Shown here: piece by piece, positions 1-8,197 of the stretch
Numbering within the stretch: the first letter of the stretch is position 1
How the letters are laid out: each line of letters opens with the position of its first letter
Assembly: GCA_900128395.1 (NCBI GenBank)
Contig: LT649704.1
Location: forward strand, 1-15,582
Length of the DNA stretch: 15,582 bases
From: Stramenopiles sp. TOSAG23-2
Taxonomy: Eukaryota > Sar
Direction: 5' to 3'
Notes under the pieces: model-generated
What the model saw: only the letters and a program-made list of their open reading frames with translations
The model's database searches: none
What the model was told of the DNA's origin: nothing
Position numbers and translations under genes: made by a program

Positions 1-381
1 CGTGGGGAAGCAAACGTGGAAATATCCGGATATCGATCATCAAGGTAAATGTTCATGATGGAGTCCATGAGGTGTCGTTGCAATATGGATTGCACACGTT
101 TGCGAGGAGCCAGCGGTTTAAATTGATCGTTACCATCTTCATCAACACCGTCTGGGATGGTATCAATTTTCCAAAAAGGTGCAGATGAGGAACCATCATC
201 ATCAGGGCGTCCTAATAGCCAGATCAAACATTCTCCAGATGAGAGGTGCTGATCATAAGAAGCTTTTGCAGTATCAATCAGAATATGACAAGCACTAGAA
301 GGTATCTTTTCATATGCAGTTGACTTTTTAAAAGTGCTATGTGCAAAATTCAGAGCGTCGTCACGTTTATGTTTTGGTAAA
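1..381 (-). CDS. Exon of an unidentified protein, cut by the left window edge
   Basis: The minus strand is open for about 127 codons from 381 down to the window edge, with no ATG near its beginning. The frame is closed upstream by a TAA inside an AT-rich stretch, and the open part begins right after TTGACAG, a good splice acceptor with AG at 383-382, so this is an internal or second exon. The peptide begins LPKHKRDDALNFAH and includes SGECLIWLLGRPDDDG, FWKIDTIPDGVDEDG and SIMNIYLDDRYPD. I do not recognise the family. The exon is less AT-rich than its surroundings and reads like conserved coding sequence. A GTAAGA donor at 441-436 follows an ATGA, but joining it to this exon breaks the frame, so the start is not located. 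The plus strand has a shorter open frame of about 63 codons, which I take as a shadow. Confidence 0.55.
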
Positions 382-513
382 CTGTCAAATATATATAATA
401 CGAACGTATGTTATAATATATATATAAAATTTTTCTCTTACTCATATTCGTATATATATCATATCATATGCATATATAGAAATGATTTTTGATTTTCGCA
501 ATGGTTTTCGTTT

Positions 514-1994
514 CTAAGAATATGGATTTCCATGCTCTGGCGCATGTTCCCATTCATAATCCAAGTGAACAAATGCCCTTTCAACATCTTCCATACTTTC
601 AATTTTAATTTCCAATGATTCACCAATATCATGTGCAACTCGCAATGACATTTCCTCTGGTAAAACAATGTGGCATTCCACTAAAAATCGTAATCCAAAA
701 TGATATGCACGTACGGTATCAATTTTAACAATGTCTTTACTATGATTATATGCACAATAAGTTACTTTTGATAAAAATTGTGGATCAGCTGATAAACCAA
801 TTCTATGTAGAACGAGACAAAAAATTATCGATACATACATGAAAATAAATATTGTGTGTTTTGTTTGGTTATAAAAAAATGAATAGTTTTATATATAAAT
901 TGAACGAATGTGTTAGTTATACTAATGCTACATCAATATTTGTATGCTACGTGTGTGTGTATCCATATATAATATATATATATATATTATACTTACAATT
1001 TTCTGATTTGATCTCGTGCTGTTTCATACCAACTAAAAATAATATAAATACATATTATTATAGCAAACATTGCATCGATAAAGAATAAATTAGGATTTGT
1101 ATACGTGATCCAAACTGCTAATACAACCCCAATATTGGATATAACATCATTGCGATGATCATCTGCATAAGCTTCGACTGATATGGAATTCGTTTTTGCC
1201 TGTACACTTCTACAAAAAATCGTAAGTGCTATTTTAAGTACAATGTTTCCTATTAAACTTACGAGAGCAAACGTATCAATTTTAATGGGCGACGTATTAC
1301 GATTTTCATTACTACTGCTATACATAACCAATTTAATAATAACTTCCTGCAATAAACCTAACATACTAACACCCATAACAGAAGCAAATATGATTATACC
1401 AACTGGTTCAAGCTTTTCCTTTCCAGTTGGATATTTATAAAATTCCTTTTTATTTTTTATTTTATTTGTAAAATACAATATAGCACCAGAAGCAATATCT
1501 AGACCACTATCAAGCGTAGAAGCCAATATAGACATAGAACCACTTGTAACGGATATGATAAGTTTCAAGATAAATAAAAGAACATTTATAGTAAACGAAG
1601 TATTTACTGCTATCGTGATCAATTTATTATAACCAGCATTTTTTTTAATATCGTTTTTCTGCTCATCATTATCGTTATTATTATTATCGTCTTCTTTTTT
1701 CAACTCAAAGTCTTGATTGTTATTGGTTCCATTGCTCTTTTGATCCTCCATCTTATCATCAATATCTATATATGTATCCAACAGATTCCTTTGCGATAAT
1801 ATATAGTCTTCCACTTTCTTTTTCTTTTTCTTTTCAGAAGAGTTTCGAGGAGACTTATCAAATTTCAATAATAAATCTTTGGCATTTAAACGCCACTCTT
1901 GTTTGTTCCCACCTTCATCAGTTTTATATATCAACATTTTTTCTGCACCTTCTACAATAGTCTTCTGCTGTTTTCCTGTCTCTATTTCATCCAT
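514..1994 (-). CDS. CDF-family cation (probably Mn2+) transporter, MTP8-11 type, two exons
   Basis: A membrane metal/H+ antiporter of the cation diffusion facilitator family that exports divalent metal from the cytosol into a compartment or out of the cell. Exon 1 is 997-1994 and exon 2 is 514-802. The joined frame is 1287 nt, 428 residues plus stop, and the junction restores the family sequence RKLIGLSADPQFL. Residues 1-120 are a charged, Lys/Asn/Asp-rich cytosolic tail. Membrane segments run from about 124 to 325. The metal sites are D162-x3-D166 (in TLDSGLDIASG) and D279-x3-D283 (in AYADDHRND). The family rule is that DxxxD in both places marks Mn-type MTPs, while Zn-type proteins have HxxxD. 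PVGIIIFASVMGV is also typical of plant MTP8-11. Exon 2 holds the cytosolic C-terminal domain with DTVRAYHFG, VLPEEMSLRVAHDIGESL and VERAFVHLDYE. The gene appears complete. Substrate choice is inferred from motifs. Confidence 0.93.
803..996 (-). other. Spliceosomal intron of the CDF transporter gene (194 bp)
   Basis: On the minus strand the donor is GTAAGT (996-991) and the acceptor is a pyrimidine-rich stretch ending CTACATAG (AG at 804-803). Removing it joins TT from exon 1 with A from exon 2 into a Leu codon and restores the CDF consensus without a gap. Without splicing, exon 1 stops at TAA inside the donor. This is the clearest intron in the window. The other long genes read through as single exons. 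Confidence 0.92.
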
Positions 1995-2551
1995 GGTGGT
2001 GATAATGATACTAATGTTGTTAACGATACTGATGTCAATATCTATGACATATATATATATATATTGACATATAATGATCTATCTATATCTATATTTTTTG
2101 TTTCTATCTACTATTCTAGAACTAGATATCACACTTTTCAATGCCAGAATTTAAATTGCAACCTGGCAACGACGCACGTACATCAATCTAAATTCATCAT
2201 TGTTGAAATCAACACTCCAGCAGCACTCTCTTACTGGCTTACTGGCTTACCACTACTGTGGTTCTAGCAGCCACCACGCCACCACACGAAACACCACACA
2301 ACAGTAAAGTAGCTTTAGCTCTTGTATACATAATAAAATGCAACTCCCAGAACTCAAGGCAAACCTTAATGAAATACTCGAAACTTAATTAAGGAAAAAC
2401 TATATTTTTTGTTTTAGTTTGTACCACATGTTCTAGTTTAATGTGAGTTTCATTTTCAACTCAAAGTAAGTATACCTTAGTGTACATGTAGTATGCATGA
2501 GTATCGATAAATTAATATTAAAACTACGTACTTTGAAACTACTAGATGTGG
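1995..2551. other. Non-coding stretch upstream of the CDF gene
   Basis: No convincing gene. It should hold the promoter of the minus-strand CDF gene. A short TA tract lies around 2048-2062 and TTACTGGC is repeated in tandem near 2231-2250. The small plus-strand open frames here are phenylalanine/tyrosine/isoleucine-rich shadows of the CDF N-terminus and AT repeats. I see no RNA gene. Confidence 0.5.
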
Positions 2552-2884
2552 ACTTGGCACCTATGAAAATTTAGTATTCTTATTTGCACTTAAATAGACT
2601 ATTTGAATTTTTTTTTGCGGATAAATTGGTTTTTGTATTTGATATAAAACCCAAAATGGGAGAATCTGCATTTTATATCCATTTAGTATACAAATAATAT
2701 ATACTTAAAAGTACAAAATTTTATATTTTTGGCGAGTGCCATGAATACTTTGTCCACATTTTGCATTTTGATAGGAAGCATATGCTTGTTAGTATATGAT
2801 CATGAATACTTTTACCACATTTGTTTCGAGAGGGTACCAAAATCGTACTTGATAGAATAGATGAAGTTTGATAGGTGCCAAGTT
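2552..2884. repeat. Possible MITE-like element with 13-bp terminal inverted repeats
   Basis: ACTTGGCACCTAT at 2552-2564 is matched as its exact reverse complement at 2872-2884, bounding a 333-bp AT-rich non-coding interval. Inside lies an imperfect direct repeat of CATGAATACTTT plus CCACATTT (2740 and 2801, 61 bp apart). No transposase is coded and I see no clear target-site duplication, so assignment to a mobile element is inference. A chance or simple regulatory inverted repeat remains possible. Confidence 0.35.
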
Positions 2885-2967
2885 TACACCGAGTCTTCGC
2901 TTGCGCTCAGAATTCCTGATTATTATGGGCTGTAGCAGGCGAAGATGAGGGGATCGAGTACTTTGAA

Positions 2968-3222
2968 ACGTACGCAGTGCTACCCTCTAAACCGTGAGAA
3001 AACTGTGCAAACCGTGAGAAAACTGTGCACTTAACAAATAACACTATTCACTATGGGAAATATGTATATATAGTTTTCTAAAATGCCAATTTTATTTTTC
3101 ATATATTTGTAAAAAATATAAAATATCCGAAAATATAGAAAAAATGATGAATATTTCCCCCATAGTGAATAGTGTTAAGTGCACAGTTTTCTCACGGTTT
3201 AGAGGGTAGCACTGCGTACGTG
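2968..3222. repeat. Foldback (long inverted repeat) element of about 255 bp
   Basis: The left arm (2968-3063) and right arm (about 3151-3222) are reverse complements over roughly 70 bases, starting ACGTACGCAGTGCTACCC and reading inward to the CACTATGGG region. The left arm differs by a tandem 20-base duplication (AAACCGTGAGAAAACTGTGC at 2989-3008 and again at 3009-3028) and a small AAATA insertion. The approximately 90-bp spacer is AT-rich and non-coding. The structure fits a non-autonomous foldback or MITE-type element. No clear target-site duplication was seen. Confidence 0.75.
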
Positions 3223-3527
3223 CGTACGTAAAATCTGTTTCAACTCATACAAATTAGTATCCATATACCTACCTATATATACACTATAAATTATAAATTA
3301 CAGTAGTAGTATCCTGTGTATGTACAGATAGCACAAAATAATGTACATATGTACACATATGATCGATATCCTGTATCCTGATAGATATATCCTTATATAT
3401 ATAATATGAGTACAAGTATATATATATATATATATATATATACTCAATTAATTTCATTAATACGAAATCATCATGTACAACAAATTTATTACAACACAGT
3501 TTAGAGAGAAAACCGAACAATAGTAGC
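3223..3527. other. AT-rich spacer with a TA microsatellite
   Basis: Spacer between the foldback element and the small serine-rich ORF. It contains overlapping ACGTACG words (3215-3230), repeats of TACATA/TATCCTG and an uninterrupted TA tract around 3417-3441. The minus-strand open frame across this spacer encodes mostly a Tyr-Ile run from the TA tract and is not treated as a gene. Confidence 0.45.
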
Positions 3528-3806
3528 ATGGGTAAAGCAAAATTACCAAGATTAGTCAAACTAAATCCTGGTATGAATACGATGTCATTAAGTTTTAAAC
3601 CTTCCGTTAATGCTACTTCTAACGAACTTCGTAGAAATGATAGTGGTAGTACGCTGGCAAGCTTATCTAGTATAGGTGATCGCCAAAGCGATGACATGAT
3701 CAATTTAAATACATCTGATGATGATGGTTACGGAGAGTCAGAGTCATCTTCCATAAGTAATAGTTCAAGTAAAAAAAGCAGTAGTACTAGTACCATAACA
3801 AATTAA
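3528..3806 (+). CDS. Small serine-rich hypothetical protein (92 aa)
   Basis: Reads MGKAKLPRLVKLNPGMNTMSLS at the start and ends in a serine-rich tail. I recognise no family. The first 25 residues are basic with prolines and are not a signal peptide. The middle has NDSGSTLASLSSIGD and an acidic DDDGYGESESSS patch, and the last 25 residues are nearly all Ser, Lys, Thr and Asn. There is no membrane segment. Support for a real gene: the ATG is followed by an ordinary-composition N-terminus unlike random AT-rich translation, and the frame uses varied codons in a repeat-rich neighbourhood. Against: it is short, and an open frame exists on the other strand. The frame stays open some way upstream of the ATG, so a 5' exon is possible. 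Confidence 0.5.
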   Translation: MGKAKLPRLVKLNPGMNTMSLSFKPSVNATSNELRRNDSGSTLASLSSIGDRQSDDMINLNTSDDDGYGESESSSISNSSSKKSSSTSTITN

Positions 3807-4160
3807 AAGTTGGTTTGGAGATTAGCAATTATAACAATTGAAAGAAATCTGAGAGCCCAGGGAAAGAGTGTGACGGTGGAAAAGTTATTACTCGTACAAA
3901 TACATATACGAGGACGAGCCTCGTATACGTGATAATATTTTTAAAGAATCTCCTTATTTCAATTTATCTTAGCACGTTGCCTTCCCTGGTACGTATTAAT
4001 TAATACGGATATTATAGCTAAGCTGTGTACTGTCAGGCCCAATATACTTGGTGTCATACTGTGCACCTTACTAAAATGTAATAATTTACCATTAAAAATA
4101 GTAATAACAAAGGTAATAACGACCTTCTATACCTTAACCTTTTATGTACTGTAAGTTAAT
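3807..4160. other. Non-coding 3' flank of the small ORF
   Basis: No gene seen. It contains a perfect hairpin at 3905-3927 (TATACGAGG, 5-nt loop, CCTCGTATA) and a TACTCGTA word just upstream (3889-3896). This is the same CTCGTA/TACGAG theme found at other gene ends in the window. The rest is AT-rich spacer. Confidence 0.5.
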
Positions 4161-4190
4161 GCTCTAGCTGGCTAGCTAACCAGCTAGAGC
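4161..4190. repeat. Short perfect hairpin, 11-bp arms
   Basis: GCTCTAGCTGG (4161-4171) pairs with CCAGCTAGAGC (4180-4190) around an 8-nt loop. It is followed by further CTAGCTGGCTGAGGCTGG-type words, making a small CTAG/AGCTGG-rich island. No function can be assigned. Confidence 0.6.
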
Positions 4191-4290
4191 TAGATCTAGC
4201 TGGCTGAGGCTGGAAAAGTAGAATCGTATTTTAGGTATTATTTGTCTACTAATTAGTATATTAACAAGTATAAAATTATACTATCAAAAA

Positions 4291-4332
4291 GCATCTGTCC
4301 GGACAGATGCCGGACAGATGCCGGACAGATGC
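4291..4332. repeat. Perfect 20-bp palindrome running into three 11-bp tandem repeats
   Basis: GCATCTGTCCGGACAGATGC (4291-4310) is a perfect palindrome. Its right half begins a run of three exact CCGGACAGATG units (4299-4309, 4310-4320, 4321-4331). An A-run precedes it and a T-run follows. It lies directly beside the inverted-repeat element at 4341-4446. GC content is well above the surroundings. Role unknown. Confidence 0.75.
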
Positions 4333-4340
4333 TCTTTTTT

Positions 4341-4446
4341 CAATACTGTGTAGTGTTAAAACCATTATGTTAAATTAGTATTCTAATTTAACTATATAAA
4401 AGTGTAGTTAAATATGTGATCATGGTTTTAACACTACACAGTATTG
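4341..4446. repeat. Short foldback element with perfect 24-bp inverted repeats
   Basis: The arms at 4341-4364 (starting CAATACTGTGTAGTG) and 4423-4446 are exact reverse complements. The 58-bp centre is AT-rich and includes a second, smaller palindrome TTAAATTAGTATTCTAATTTAA (around 4370-4391). It has no coding capacity. Consistent with a tiny non-autonomous MITE or a cruciform-forming element. Confidence 0.75.
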
Positions 4447-4922
4447 CTTCTAGCGCTACTGTATGTAGCCTACTGTACCAGATTAGCTAATTCTAGAGTA
4501 ATATAATACATCAGTAGAAGAATACTCTATTACTATGCCAGGCATTCCAGGCATTCCTGGCATTCTTCTGGCATTTACTATCCAGCTATCCAGCCTGGCC
4601 AGCTATCCATGTTGCCCAAATAAATTATTATTATATTGTGCTATTATTTACTATTATTATTATTATTAATTATTGAATTTATTATATAGATCTATTAAAA
4701 ATAAAAATAAATGTGTAATAATTAGGCCGGCCTAGTTATATATAGTGGAGATGGAGAGAGTAAAAACTGTTAAATTAGACAACAAATTGAACAACATTGC
4801 AGCTTACATAGGAATATTAAACAAAATCCGCGTCATATTAATTGTTATTGATCCATCAATTTTAGATTGTGCTTTTGTTTTGGCCACACACACACACACA
4901 TACATACAGTATATAATATACA
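4447..4922. other. Non-coding region upstream of the LRR gene, with short GC-richer repeats and a CA microsatellite
   Basis: At 4537-4575 there are degenerate tandem copies of CCAGGCATTC/CTGGCATTC, followed by AGCTATCCAG words to about 4609. ATTATT-type repeats follow. A CA dinucleotide run at about 4885-4900 sits 23 bp before the ATG of the LRR gene. The small open frame at 4745-4933 ends in translation of that microsatellite and is not accepted as a gene. Confidence 0.5.
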
Positions 4923-5984
4923 ATGTCATCTAATACTGCTGCGGAAGAGTTTGCAACGTTGGTGGAAGAGTTAGATTTGGACGTTGATATGGACGAGGAT
5001 GAGATCGAGGAGTTAGATATGAGCGATAAATCGTTAAAAACGTTGCCTATCTGTGTATGCTCATTAAAAGATTTAACTGGGCTTTATTTAGAGAACAATA
5101 ATTTAACAAATTTGCCACATGAAATTGGGATGTTAGAGAATTTAACAGAATTATATTTAAGGCGAAATCAAATAACAAATCTTCCCGAGTCAATTGGCAA
5201 ATTAACGCAGCTTGACTCTTTGTATCTTGAAGATAATTTATTAACGGAATTGCCAGAAACAATAGCGGCATGCCGAAACTTGAAAGGAATTACCTTACAC
5301 AGGAATAAACTCGAAATTTTCCCAGATCCACTGTGGAGATTGACACAGTTGGAGGAATTATATTTGGACGGAAATAAAATATCGAATATTCCAGAAGAAA
5401 TTGGGTATTTGAAAGATATTAAAGAACTTGGTTTGATCGGTATAGGTTTAGTAGAAATTCCACGAACAATAGGTCATCTGACAAAATTGACAATATTACA
5501 CGTGGAAGAAAATAATTTAAGCGCCTTGCCAAAAACAATGGGGCGTTTAGCTAGCCTTAAACAGGTTTATTTACAAAACAATAAGTTAGAAAAATTAAGT
5601 GGTGGTTTAGGGAAATGCATGAAATTGGAAACAATTAATTGCGAAGACAATCAAATTACTGGTATATCGAAAAAAATTGCTGATCTAGAGAATTTGAAAT
5701 ATTTATTATTAGCAAATAATAATTTGAAAGATTTAAGTGGATTGCAAGAGAAACTCGCAAGTCGTGGTTTACGTCGCATGACATTGCGAGGAAATCAATT
5801 AGATGCTAGTTTAATGAAACTTGATACGGATGTACAAGACGAAATGAAAAAAAATGGTGGTAGTAAATCGAATGAAACAGGTGGAGTCGTAGAAAGTAAA
5901 ATGGGTGGTGGCTTTGCACAAAAAATGAATGATGGTTTGATGGGTGGTATTCAAGAAGGTGATGAGGAAGATGAAGAGGATTAG
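4923..5984 (+). CDS. Leucine-rich-repeat protein (353 aa), SHOC2/Ras-suppressor-like LRR type
   Basis: An intracellular LRR scaffold, probably a protein-binding module; its partner cannot be read from the sequence. There is no signal peptide or membrane segment. Residues 1-27 are acidic. About eleven 23-residue repeats follow from residue 28, close to LxxLxLxxNxLxxLPxxIGxL, for example LTELYLRRNQITNLPESIG. The LP-x2-IG pattern is that of the SHOC2/RSU1/plant PIRL class. Repeat 7 (IKELGLIGIGLVEIP) lacks the usual Asn, and repeats 9-11 lose the LP. The last 60 residues are Gly/Met-rich, then strongly acidic (EEDEED). The protein is LRR only, with no kinase, ROC or F-box domain. Single exon. Its 3' end converges on the ADAT3 gene. 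Confidence 0.93.
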   Translation: MSSNTAAEEFATLVEELDLDVDMDEDEIEELDMSDKSLKTLPICVCSLKDLTGLYLENNNLTNLPHEIGMLENLTELYLRRNQITNLPESIGKLTQLDSLYLEDNLLTELPETIAACRNLKGITLHRNKLEIFPDPLWRLTQLEELYLDGNKISNIPEEIGYLKDIKELGLIGIGLVEIPRTIGHLTKLTILHVEENNLSALPKTMGRLASLKQVYLQNNKLEKLSGGLGKCMKLETINCEDNQITGISKKIADLENLKYLLLANNNLKDLSGLQEKLASRGLRRMTLRGNQLDASLMKLDTDVQDEMKKNGGSKSNETGGVVESKMGGGFAQKMNDGLMGGIQEGDEEDEED

Positions 5985-6331
5985 TTGAAAAGAGAGCTCT
6001 TCTCGTATTCGGAAATTTTTTTTTACGAGTACTAGCAACTGTCTATAATTTTTTAGAAAAAATTTTTAAATTAATTATACGTACATCGTACGAGAATATA
6101 ACGAGAATATATATTATATTTTTTTTATTTTTCTACGAATCGTACTCATTGAGACAATATTCCGAACTACTCTCCTTGGGAATACTATATTTTATTTATA
6201 TACGAAGTATTCATTAAAATATATTCGTATATAATATATACATAGTGCTAATAATACTCGTAATAGTTATTCGTATATAAAAAAATACGAACCGTATTTT
6301 TTACGCTTATTTAGTGTGCTTTACCAGTGGT
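5985..6331. other. Convergent 3' intergenic region with AT-rich hairpins
   Basis: Lies between the 3' ends of the LRR (plus) and ADAT3 (minus) genes. It is rich in CTCGTA/TACGAG and TATACGAA/TTCGTATA words. One perfect hairpin has 11-bp arms at 6196-6206 and 6224-6234. TACGAGTA occurs at 6024-6031 and TACTCGTA at 6255-6262. These could act in 3'-end formation for both genes. That role is inference from position only. Confidence 0.5.
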
Positions 6332-7579
6332 TTACGTCAATTTAAATACTCTGAATCTATGATTGATACCTTTTAATGTGTGTAATTGCACTTTTGAAGT
6401 ATTGTTGCTAACAACACCATATTTTTCATCATCATTGAAATAAAAAACACGACCAACACGACTATGCAACATTGCCATAGCAGTAAATGTATTTGGTTCA
6501 TTTGTCATATAAACGTCATACCCTGTACATAAATATGATGATAATGTTGTAAATTGTTTGGTACATTTTGCCTTTTTTGTTCTCGATGAATTGTTACTAT
6601 TATTGTTCTCAATGTTCTTACTCCATTTACGTTTTTTCTTTTTTTCGGTATTACCATTTACAGAAGTATCATGATTCTTATTATTATTCCCTTCTTCTTG
6701 CTGAGTAACATTTTGTTCAAAATAACGATCCCTTAAGTCTTTGGAAGTTGTATCTCGAAAGGATATTTGACGTATACAACGCATAACTGGATTGTCCAAT
6801 GGATGATTTACATATTTATATGCAGAAGGTTTATTATTATAAAATGATTGACTAACGATTGCATTCATATCCGGATCAACAAATATTACACCTTGTTTAT
6901 CCTCTGCATTATCATCGTTACTGTTAGGCGCAGCCTGTGCTATTGCTAATTGTTTTAATTTTATCGCATAATTCATGTAATTGGTTACACGATTTATAAA
7001 TGATTCCGACTTGATCTCAAGATCATTATCGTCAGGTCCTTGATGATATGACATTGGCCATATTTTTTTACCAATTTCAAATTCATTTTTATTTTGCGGC
7101 TTTTGTGTTGGTACATTGATTATATATACTGTCGAGGCATTGATTTCTTTTAATGTCTTTTTCACATTTATTGGTACTTCCATTTCTCTTCTTTTATCCG
7201 TCTTGTTCTTGTCCTTTGACTGGAACTGCTTAGTGTTGTTATCATCTTCGTCATCAATATAGTCATTTTCATCAATAAATTTTTTACATAATAATACTTC
7301 TAAAATTTTATTATCACCACCGTCAATTTTGGGTTTAAATATATTCGTATCTAGTCGTCTTATACGTTTAATATGGCTCATGCTACTGGGAAACACTAAT
7401 GCTTTTCTCAACTCTTTTAATAATTGCTTTAGCTTTGGTGCTATAACTTGTATACAAAGCATTGGCGCTTTATATTTCACTGGGTTAAAAGGTATCGGTG
7501 GTAACTTTTGCTCTACAATTACATATTGTTTATGTTTTCTTGTTTTAAATGCATTATTGTTATTTACTGTTGCTTGCAT
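6332..7579 (-). CDS. ADAT3: ADAT3/Tad3-like subunit of the tRNA adenosine-34 deaminase, zinc ligands missing
   Basis: ADAT3/Tad3 pairs with the catalytic ADAT2/Tad2 to convert A34 to inosine in tRNA anticodons. The call rests on a collinear match: an N-terminal domain with a basic SMSHIKRIRR segment, IWPMSYHQ (family WPTSFH), VDPDMNAIV, NHPLDNPVM (family HPLxHAVM), YLCTGYDVYMTNEP, AMLHSRVGRVFY and the C-terminal GINHRFRVF. The first ATG (7577-7579) gives 415 residues; the frame continues upstream only from a TTG. Oddly, the zinc-binding His of HAV is Asn263, and the two cysteines of PCxxC are Asn363 and Thr366 (PNTFT). The pseudocatalytic Val is kept. Lys/Asn-rich inserts lie at about 110-140 and 290-340. 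It is divergent from Rit1. Single exon, no frameshift seen. Confidence 0.88.
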   Translation of the reverse strand: MQATVNNNNAFKTRKHKQYVIVEQKLPPIPFNPVKYKAPMLCIQVIAPKLKQLLKELRKALVFPSSMSHIKRIRRLDTNIFKPKIDGGDNKILEVLLCKKFIDENDYIDDEDDNNTKQFQSKDKNKTDKRREMEVPINVKKTLKEINASTVYIINVPTQKPQNKNEFEIGKKIWPMSYHQGPDDNDLEIKSESFINRVTNYMNYAIKLKQLAIAQAAPNSNDDNAEDKQGVIFVDPDMNAIVSQSFYNNKPSAYKYVNHPLDNPVMRCIRQISFRDTTSKDLRDRYFEQNVTQQEEGNNNKNHDTSVNGNTEKKKKRKWSKNIENNNSNNSSRTKKAKCTKQFTTLSSYLCTGYDVYMTNEPNTFTAMAMLHSRVGRVFYFNDDEKYGVVSNNTSKVQLHTLKGINHRFRVFKLT

Positions 7580-8197
7580 GATATTATATTTCTTTGAGTT
7601 ATATGTTGTTATTCGAAGAATGATTCCATACAAAATGTCTACTTAACGAGTGTAGATATTGATATAGACAAATAATAATTAAAAACGGCACCCTTTCTAT
7701 TTTTTCTGTAATTTTATTCTTCATATAGCTACAAACAGACAATGCTGGAATGCTTACATGGCCATACTAATTACAGTATGATATATATATAACTGATGTA
7801 TGTACGGTATGTTTATATTTTATTATTTAAAAAAATACAGATCTTCTAACGTGCTATCCTGCCTGGGTTTTCATCATTATTATATGGGAACCCTTAACAA
7901 AGAATTTATTGCGAAAATGTAGTTTTACATCATATTTTGGCCATTATCTGTTGTTGATGTAATTTGGACCTGTTACCTTAACCTGTTAATGTGCTAATTG
8001 CTAAATAGCACAATACTGTAATCTGTAATAATAATGTGCTAAAATTGCTACTGTACATCGAGGATATACTTTAACTGCATATGAATTATTCAACTGTATA
8101 TATGAATTATTTTAGTCTCAACAACTGAGGAATGGAATGCACTACCAACACAACATCACACGCAGAGAATACTATGATTAGGTAAACGAGAGATAAA
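7580..8197. promoter_or_regulatory. Shared upstream region of the divergent ADAT3 and Rit1 genes
   Basis: About 618 bp between the two start codons, so both promoters must lie here or in the 5' exons. No gene or RNA gene seen. Features: an imperfect direct repeat AATGTGCTAATTGCTA (7988-8003) and AATGTGCTAAAATTGCTA (8033-8050); AACCTGTTA/ACCTGTTA words (about 7968-7988); an ATATGAATTATT word repeated around 8080-8113. No TATA box can be singled out in such AT-rich DNA. Confidence 0.45.
8174..8185 (+). other. Minimal upstream ORF before the Rit1 start
   Basis: ATG ATT AGG TAA ends 12 bp before the ATG of the Rit1 frame. If the transcript begins upstream of it, scanning ribosomes would meet this start first. 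Whether it lies in the mRNA is not known from the sequence. The same bases include AGGTAA, so they could instead be a splice donor of a non-coding 5' exon. Confidence 0.3.

Noticed and set aside
435-445. First exon ATGA|GTAAGA for the left-edge gene
   Set aside because: Joining it to the exon starting at 381 puts the conserved frame out of phase and hits a stop within about a dozen codons.
1772-2267. Overlapping plus-strand open frames across the CDF N-terminus
   Set aside because: Antisense of the Lys/Asn-rich tail and AT repeats, with Phe/Ser/Tyr-rich composition; shadows.
3284-3703. Minus-strand open frame of 139 codons
   Set aside because: Half of it is Tyr/Ile translation of a TA microsatellite and it overlaps the better plus-strand ORF at 3528-3806.
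4291-4332. Rho-independent-type terminator (palindrome followed by T-run)
   Set aside because: The context is eukaryotic and no gene ends near it; the T-run is adjacent to a separate repeat element.
4745-4933. Plus-strand open frame of 62 codons before the LRR gene
   Set aside because: It ends in translated CA/TA microsatellite and overlaps the LRR start; no recognisable domain.
7580-7633. Upstream extension of the ADAT3 frame (18 codons)
   Set aside because: The extension begins at TTG, not ATG; the first ATG at 7579 gives a complete protein.
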